DNA of 64,000 nt. Source: Dipylidium caninum (taxonomy: Eukaryota; Platyhelminthes; Cestoda; Cyclophyllidea; Dipylidiidae). The position numbers and the translations under genes are program-made. Positions within the stretch are counted from its first letter, which is position 1, and every line of letters starts with the position of its first letter. The stretch spans positions 620,001 through 684,000 of the forward strand of contig QEYB01000654.1 in assembly GCA_017562135.1 (NCBI GenBank), in the 5' to 3' direction. Under the pieces are notes generated by a model that was not told the origin of the DNA, did no database searches, and saw only the letters and a program-made list of their open reading frames with translations. Of this stretch, positions 29,601-38,600 are shown piece after piece.

Positions 29601-32600
29601 CAAGATTGTCGTTTTGGCCGAATCGGGTGAGTGGCCCCAACCACACCTCGTTTAGAAGGTAATGTTTTAAGAAGTCGCGATTTAAACTTGAACGGAGGTC
29701 GTCTTTTTTGAGTGGGTGCATAATCTTGGGCATATGGTGAAGTGAAGCGTCCTGTGAATGTCGAAGAAAAGTGGTAAAATGAGTCCTTTAATGAAGTTTA
29801 ACTAAACACCTGTTTTTTTTATTTTACGCATAGTACTAGACGATAATTCTCATTTTTTATAGGCTTGGGTGTGTCTTACAAAAATTAACGCACATAATTC
29901 GTGCAAATTACTGCTAGAAGTACATGTTTCACTTTGCTCTGTCGATGCTACTAATACAGTTGTCAGTAGTGTTAACGAGCCTTTAGCGAAATAACAAATT
30001 TTTGGGATGTTATAAGACGAAAAGAAGGCCCGGTCAACCAGATTGACAGAGTCTCCCGAGAAAAAAACACCTTAGGACATCCAAATAAATGATATCTGCG
30101 GTTAAGAGTTTACTGCAGAGTGTGGTCTACCGTTGACGCAATGGGGATGGCGGTGGGCAGAAAAGTGAAAGTCCTCAACGCCCGATAATCATCGTCACAG
30201 GGCGAGGACGTGTGCTGTGGCTCGTTTGCCCACCCCTCCGCTGTCCCTGCTGCCGCCTCGGGTGTAGTAGCGTGCGTCACCAATCGCGTCGGCGATTTTG
30301 CCCATCTTCCGTGGAGGGGGATTGACGATTTACTCGGTCGTCGGTGGAGGGAGAGCATCACGCAGCCGGAGGAGGACCCTTCTCAGACAAAATTTCGTCC
30401 CTCATAGACCCAGCGCCCGGGCAGAAGGGAGCTTCAAGCACAAAATCGCCTCTACCTACCTCCTTTTGTTCATTTCATTGCGATATCATAAAAAATGCGG
30501 GGCGGCGGAGCATGGAAGCCGCCAAATCGGAGGCTTTGGCGCTCATCCCTCCGCTTTGCCCCGTGGCTGCGCCACTCGTCTGTGTGGATAAGGCGACGTT
30601 GTGGACAGCAACACTCGGCTGACTTTCAACTCACCGTTAAGCAAAGGGTGAGAGGACTTTGAGGACTTATGCCGCCGCCTTCGCCCCCTCGTAGGTCCGC
30701 CCCAAATCGACGCAGTCACCAGGGCGAGCGGACGGGTAGGCGAAAGTGGCCGACTGACCTGCCGCACCGTGGCCCTCCCCAAACCGACACCGCACGACTT
30801 CGTCTGGACGCACGCGGCCAGTCGGGCCAGCGTTCTCCCCTCCTCCAGGTGGGTCGCCTCCTCCACCTCCTCCTGCCCCCCTGCCTTCCGCCTTCCTCAC
30901 CTTCCCTTCCCTCCTGGCAGCCCGCGTGAAATGCCTTTTTTCTCCGGCATGGTGGGCGCCCTCGGTGGAGGCAAGGGCCAACGGGCAAATGAGAATGTCA
31001 AAAATTGGACCTATTTTTCCCTTTTTGTCCTTCTCCCTGGTCTTGGGGCGTCGGTGGGGCTGGCGGAGGGATTACGGGGAAGGCGGACATTTCACCAGCA
31101 CGGAGATTCCCTGCTGCAGACGCCCTGCGCGTCCTGAAGCCTCCTCTCCACACTGCGTGACACCGTCGGACTTCGTTTGACTGTTTCCAAGCGACCTTGA
31201 AGCCACGACTTCCAACTTAGGCCGGCCAGTGGAGACGTCCATGACAAAATTCCAGTCAAATATGGACTTAAGTGCACATGACAACCCGGTTGTCAGGTGC
31301 ACGCCTCACAGCAACTCATTTTGTTTGGCCCAAGTCCAAGTAATCGACAGGGCGGAGGAGGAAGTGGACGTTGTGGACACGTGACTTTCGATGAAATTCA
31401 CGATAATTGGCCTTGTGGGAGGTTGTCATGTCCTCTTGACGTCTTTGAGCCTCTCAAGGAAACCTTCGCCCCTGTCAACCACACACACAAACACACACGG
31501 AGAGCCCCACCGCCGCGATTTGTTCAGTTGTCTCCCCCTCCGCGGTCTTCTTCTCCCACCGCGCCGTCATAAGTTCCGGCGCAAAGTCCTTCCATCCAGC
31601 TCCCCTGCTGACCTGTCAACTGCAATGCCGTAGACGTCAACTCGGCGTTTTAGGCAACCAGGTGATTGACAAGCATTCCTTCACGCATAATCAGGCGAGG
31701 CGACTTTTCACTCAAGTGATTTTTGCCTCGCATGCCTCGCGAAAGACGGGTCCGAAGGTGAGCCTTCCGATGCCAGGGCGTTCCGCGGAATGTCCTTTCT
31801 CCCGGCAGTTCCTTGGGACGCTGATGGCGGCGAGGGCGGGAGCCCCTGGGGGCCACAGCGGCGCGCCCCCACCCTCCCCCTTGTCACGCTTGTCATGGAT
31901 CATGTCGCCCGCCTCCTCCCTGCCCGCTGAGGCGTCGAAAATGCGTCCACACTTACCTCGTAACCATGACGTTGGAGGATTCCAGACCACTTTTCAGCCA
32001 TCAGGTCATGAACGAAGAGTGTGCTACTGAATATTTTTTATAAGTAGCACCCGTGCAGAATTTCGCCAATGGAGAGATGAGTGACAATGCTGCAAGAACA
32101 CCTCGTCTACCGGGTGCATTGGAAGAGAAGTCGCCCATTCGCACTCATCTTCAATGTTCTGGCTTTAAGGAGGAGACTTGGGACTGGCCAAGGCAGGTTG
32201 CCTTCGGAGCATCGCAGTCATGCGATTTTTTGTCGGACAAGCACTCGACCACCTGTTTCCCTCGAATTGGCGCCTTTTAATCGGGGAGGTTTAAGCTCCG
32301 TGTCCTCCCCGAGTGGTTTCCGGGAGCAACGTGTTGCATTCTCGCCCGAAGACTTCACCAGAGGGCGGAAGTGAACAAAAAAGGGGTCGCCTCGACTCCG
32401 CACTTGCCGCCCTCGCGTCTAGTCGTCCCATAACAAAGAGGGGCGTCTGTCCGACGACGTAGCCGCGATGGATGGGGAGACAGGAGGGTCAACGCACCGC
32501 GAGAGCGACGCGGTCATCGTCCATCGTCCGAATTGCGTGCCGAGCTTCGTGCGGCCTTTTGCGGCACTCTCCGCCGGCCAGTCTAAGAGGGGCACACAGG

Positions 32601-35600
32601 CCGCTTTTACGCCTCAATCTCGAAGATTTTAGCGCCCTTTCCTAACCACTTGGCGCTGAGGTGGCGGCGCGCTCGACCAGGCCCATCACCGGGGCATAAA
32701 ACGCCTCCCAACAGTAAAATCGGACCGGGGAAGGAATTTATGTCGTCCACTGTGTGTGCGGCCTGCTCCTAACGCGCGACGAGTGGCGCATGAAGTGGAA
32801 GATCCTCACACAGTGGGGCAGTTCGTTTAATTCTGCTTGTCGCCTCCATTCTCCGGCTCATTTGGGCGATTAATGAAGAGGAAACGAGTTCGGATGGAGG
32901 AGAGATGAGGTGAGGTGAGACGAGCGACACACTCTTGGCGAAAGCTTTTGCCTGTGGATTCCTGGACTGAGGAAGGGTTTTTCCAGCGTCACAGAGAAGA
33001 GGGTTGCCTTTTTGCCTACTAAAACATCAGTCACGATGGCGTTTCTGTCTGTTTGAAATTCGCATCATTTATGGCGCAGTCCTCCACGTGATAGCAGATT
33101 TTCAGTGCAGCATTTCCCCCTCAATTTTTCTTACGGAGCCACTGTTTTCCTGCTTACCTTTTCTTATTGTCGGCGGCCAGATGCCATTTCGTCCCTCTAG
33201 TTTGCGCTTTCCGATGTGGCATTTCAAATCGCGGAGTCTGAGCATTCGCCTTGCACTTCCCAGACGAGAAATGCGCAACGGAGCCACAGAAGGTTTAAAC
33301 TACTAAATTGCGATTTAAGTAGCACGACGAAACCATTCTGACTGATTCAATCTGACCTAGAATTTGACACGACTGTGTCTAGATTTCTGTCTGTTGTTTG
33401 ACTAAGCTATTTTAGCCCTCGATTTTATTATGAATGCGAATTAACGTCTGAGTTAGTGCCATTCGCTTTGGCACTCTCTGCTTTTCGGACTGGCGACGGT
33501 TCACCGCGCCAACCAAACTAATTTTGGGTGTTTACCTTTCATCCACCCGTCCACTCTTCCCCCAGCCTGCACATCGAACACGAGGAGGAGTTGACAGGCT
33601 CGGTCAGTGTCCTGGTCTTTCCCCAAATCGCCAAGGAACACTTCGGTCAGTACAACTGCACCGTCGTCACTTCGCTTGGCAGCGACTCCGCCATCATCAC
33701 CTTCACGGAAATTTGTAAGTCTCAGGCGCCTCTGCTGACTAGCTCCAACCCGTGCGGTGCAGAGGAGGCGGAGGCGGGGGGCAGTCTTGAAAGAACCTTA
33801 TGAGAACCTGCACCCGCCCTCTCGGCCCTCCAGGAAATAAGGCGAGCCGAAATTTAAGAAAAAGTCGCCTCTCCTCCTCCGTCCCACTTAGCCCACATCT
33901 GCCAACGCTGCCAGCGTCGATAGTGTCCACACACCAAGCTGTCATTCGTGTCATGTTTATGCATTAAATGACGTGGACTCAACCCACTTGCCAACTTCGT
34001 CCTCGCGGTTGTCAACTTCTGCCCCAAAATTCCATTCAGAGGATAAATCTCACATTGCATGACTACTGAAGACATTTCGGCCCAGCGGGGATGACGGAGC
34101 TGGAGCGAGGGCGGAGGGGGGGGGGCCGAGCCCCTACGCCCCGCCGGCGGGGGGTGGACAGCACCGGGACAGGTGAGGCTCGTCCGGTGAAGTCGAGGCC
34201 CCCTTCAGCCACCGCGGCTAAACCCGTCCAACTTTGATGGAAGGGGGATGCGTTGTGTCTCAAGGCGTCTCGGCTACAGCCGCCAGCCTCGCATGCGGCC
34301 CCCAACATGCCAACTCGTTGACGGTGCAAAGTAAACCACGAGGGCCTCTGTGCCTCTCGAAGCTGGCACTGGGTGTTCGACAGCCCTGCTAATCTCGTGG
34401 CCTGCCACCTCGAGACGATTGAAAGTGCTTCGGGCGTCATTAGGGGGAGCGCTTCCTTCCCAGCAACTCCATCCATCTACTGGATGGATCGTCCGTGGCA
34501 AAAAATGCTTGTTAACAAAGCGGAATTATGGCTCACCCGCGTGCGGACGGTCATTTGCCCATGGGCAGGAGGTGGAAGGGTTAGGCCGCGACCCCACGCG
34601 GCGAGACACCTTCACTTTGAATGATGCCTTGCAGCGGAGATGCCCTACACCTTCGCCGTCGGCGTGGGAGTGGCCACCGTGGTGGCGCTGATTCTCGCCT
34701 CTGCCTTTCTGTGGATCCTCCGAAGACACATTCTCCATCGACGAGGTGGCAAAACAGCGCGCATCATCACAACCGACCGCGTTTCACGACCGTCCCTCGA
34801 CATGCAATGCGGTGAGTTATTGCTTCCGCGAGTATGCTACTTAAGAGCTTTTAAGCGTCCCCTCGCATTTGGCTGCCATAGCAAGAAAGCGTGGAAAACT
34901 TCACCGACTGTTCTGGAATGAAAGGGACCCTTTTTCTTCTTACGTGACGTCCTCGTGTTTACAATGGCGTCCAGATATAAGGCGGTAAAACTGCCGTGTG
35001 CCCGAGGACGCATCCCCGGGACGAGACTATACGAAAATGTGATAAGTGAGGATTCTTTAGAGTAAAGATTAAAAAACTCCCTCGCGTGCTCAGACGGTTT
35101 TTGAATAAGGCACACAATATAGAGCAAAGGCACTTTAGCCACACATCGCGGCAACACTTAGGTCACCCCGGGGATTCCCTCACGATCCCCCCTCGAGTGT
35201 TTTCGCGCTGTCCGGACAGGGCGTCACGAATGGCTGCATGGCTTTCGACGCCGTGGCGTAAAACGCCCGTCGCAACGGTGACCAACGAAACTGAGGGCGT
35301 CGACGTTAAAGCGGAGCTACCGGCAATAGCGAAAATGTCTTATAGTCAGAAAGGAGTCTAAGATGCTCCAACGATGCCCGTCTACGGCGACGTCAGTGAA
35401 TCTAAGTCGTGACAGTCTTGACGCCTGTCAACTAGGAGGAGGATGGAAAAAGGGAGGCGCCAAAGGAGACTGCGACGTGGAATAAAGGGCACAGACACGA
35501 AGCAAATCAATTAAAGAGGACAGGAGACCTCAGTTGCGGCCCCTGCGCCCATAAATCATTGTCCAACGGCGCATTTCGGCATTGGCCGAGTTAATCAGAC

Positions 35601-38600
35601 GCCCGCTGAGAGGGTAACTTAAAACAAGGACAAGTATCTTATAATGTTGTATTCATTGCGCGACGAAATTCTTAAATTTTGCGTGATATTTATATCATTT
35701 TTGGCGTTACTTTGAGGTATTTTAACTAGTTTTTGTTATGGTAAATAAATTGGGGGAAAATGAGGTAAACTATACCCCCACTCTTAAATCAGAAAATTGC
35801 AATGGTGAGTAATTTTTCAATATTATTTATTTTACAGAACGAACCCCAACTTTTAGACATCGCTCGATTCACGGAGAGAGTCTGAGTCCAACGCCCAGTG
35901 TAAGACATTAACTTGCCCTTTTGACACCCATTTTATTACGCCACGATAAGTGAAGTCCCTCATAATAAACTGTTTGTCGCATTTCAGATCAAACATTACA
36001 CACCTCAGACATTTCCTATGCAGCAGTATTCAGGGTGAGTGTTTTTTTGTTAATCCCACCCTTTTTGCCTCTCCATCCACATGAGGTACTAAATTTAAAA
36101 ATGCGCTCTTTCAAGCCTCGATAAAAAAAGAATTATCCACCCGAACGACTATATTTTGTCGTTAATTGACCTCCCCTCCTTCCGCTCGTCTACGAGTACT
36201 CTCTCAGCCGAGGGGAAACACGCAAACTTGTCACTTCTCCCTCTCCCCTCCCGGCAAATGGCCGCAGCGCAGGCCGTGCGCTCCCCTCCTCATTTAGTTC
36301 CTCCTCCCGAGCGTTGCGTCTAATGTTTCCATTGGATCTGCGTCGGCTATGATATAGAGGACGTTGACTGGAGTTTATGTCCTCCAACGCCAAGCAAATG
36401 GTCTACACTTTCGGCGAAAAAGTAAATTACACCTTGCCGAATCACGCTGCTGATTCATGCAGCACAAGTGTGCAAAGTGGGGGACTTGAGTTGAGCAGCT
36501 TGGGAAATTTTTAACTTCCCCCTCGGCTCCAGAATATGTACAAAGCTGAGGGGCTCATTGCAAAGGCTTTTAGCCAGATTATTTTGCTTCCTTAACTCGG
36601 TTTTTGGCATGACGCAATGGGAAAGGGGGCAAGTGCCAACCGGTTCCTGTCTGATCTTACGGTTTTACGTTCTGTACCGCGTTGAGGCAATTTTTACCTG
36701 TCAAAGACGCAAGGTGGCAGCGCTTTTCTCGACTGAAAGGCGGCAGCAACGCCGCCGCGTCACCTTCTCCTCCTTTTCCTCCTCCACCTCCGCCTCCCAA
36801 CCCGTTGTGTGCCTCACGCGGTTGTTGCTTTTCTCTTCAAAGTAGAGAATTCGACTTGCCGAGTCGAGATGAGGACTCGCGGTCACCCTGCGGCGGCACT
36901 TTTCTCCAGCTCTCGCCCGAAGCGCAGACTGTCGCGGCGACGTCACGAGTTCCCTTGGCAAGTGTCAAGCCGACTAAGGCGTTGTCAGTCTCGTCTGCGT
37001 CGCCACTTCCAGCGTTCGCTGTCGTGGGTGAAACGGCCACAAATTATTAGACTGTAAAACTATGAAATGAGCGTTAAATTTTAGGTAAAAACCAAAATAA
37101 GAGCCATTTTTCCCCACTATTCCTTGCATTCAGTGAAATCATTTTCCAGTTCTTTTTGCGATCTTTGCCTTTGGTTTTTGTAATTGTCTCGTCTCTCAAC
37201 GACAATGCGCAATTGCGGAGAAGACGCCAATCTGTCGGGCGTTGAATGCCGAGGAGGACGCGGAAAAATAGCACTTTGTGGAGGCGTTAACTAATTTGTC
37301 AACAACGACATTCTGCGCGACGATTAATCTGTGCTGGTGGTTTTTTCTCCACAAGTTTCTGCCCAATCACGGCAGTTGGAGGACTCCGCCGCCGTCGCGG
37401 TTCCGTCTGGTTCTTGTGGAGAGAACGGAAGGAAGGCAGGAAGGCGGGAACAGTGGATGATCACAGCCTGAGCCATTTGCGATGAGATTTCGACTTAGTA
37501 GTGTTTCCTGGCGGTGCATTCGTTCGTGTCTCGTCCCCATTTGCCTGAACGTTTTCCATTCTCATGCCAAAAATCCGCTGTGGCATCGCCGGAGACAGTC
37601 GTGGAGGGCGAAGGAGGCAGCAAAGACGCGCGCCTCCTCTTGAAACGCTCCGCCGCCCAAACCGCCGCAGTTGCGTCAGTTTTGCCAACGTGCGACAAAT
37701 CTGAGTCCATTTTCCTGTTTTTGATACTTTATAATTTCTCGCACGAGTGTAAGTGTTTTAACACTGCCGTGGCCGAGTATTTCGGCTTGTGTGTGTGTTG
37801 TGTGTGTGTGTGTTTGTGTTTGTGTGTGTGTGCGGATCTGATTCCACAGTCGACGTCCCTAAGTCCACCTTCTCCTCCTCCTCCACCTCCACCTCCTCGT
37901 CCCCATCCTCCCCTTCGTCTCCTCCTGCTCCTCCTCATTTCGTTCTCGTCTTCCTCTTCCCTGTCTCCTCGTCTTCTTTTTCTCCTCTTCCTCGTCTCGT
38001 TCTTGTCTCCTCTTCCTCCTTCTTCTCCTCATCCTCATCCTCATCCTCCTCCTCCTCCTCGTCTCTCTCGCCTCCTCGCCGTCATCATCAAGACGGTCCA
38101 ATGGTCTTCCGCGAAGCGAGACACCTTGACGATACTACCATTGCCAGGAATGGAGTGCAACCACGGAAAAATATGTAGAACATGAGTAAGAAGAATGCCT
38201 TAGCAATTGAAAACTAAAAAAAACCTTTAGTGTACGTTACAATGGCGGCTGAGTACAAACTAAGCAAAAACGACTGTTTCAAAGCTTCCAACCGAGTACA
38301 AAAGCAGGAGATCACCGCTCGGCATCGCACTGCTGCCTCTTCTTCTGCTCCTCCGTAGACGTGTCGGGCTCCTTGTCTCCGTAAAATTCCTAGTCGGAGG
38401 CCAGAGAGCGTCTTGCACAAATAAACAAATTAAATGCACGCCTCAGTGTGTCTTTCTCCAGACATAAACACCAACAAACGAGACATAAACACGCACCCGA
38501 GGGCCTCGAATCCCGCATTTCTTTGATCCCATTGAGGAAAGACAGTCCACACGTGAGAATTTCGTCTGTCTCCTCACGCATTCATTGAAATTCCGGTCTT

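Noticed and set aside
37859..38178. open frames over the CTC/TCC pyrimidine tract (poly-Ser, poly-Arg, poly-Glu)
   Set aside because: Simple-sequence DNA inside a receptor intron.
38490..38530. T-loop-like CTCGAATCCC checked as a tRNA
   Set aside because: No matching T-stem, D-arm or acceptor stem nearby.
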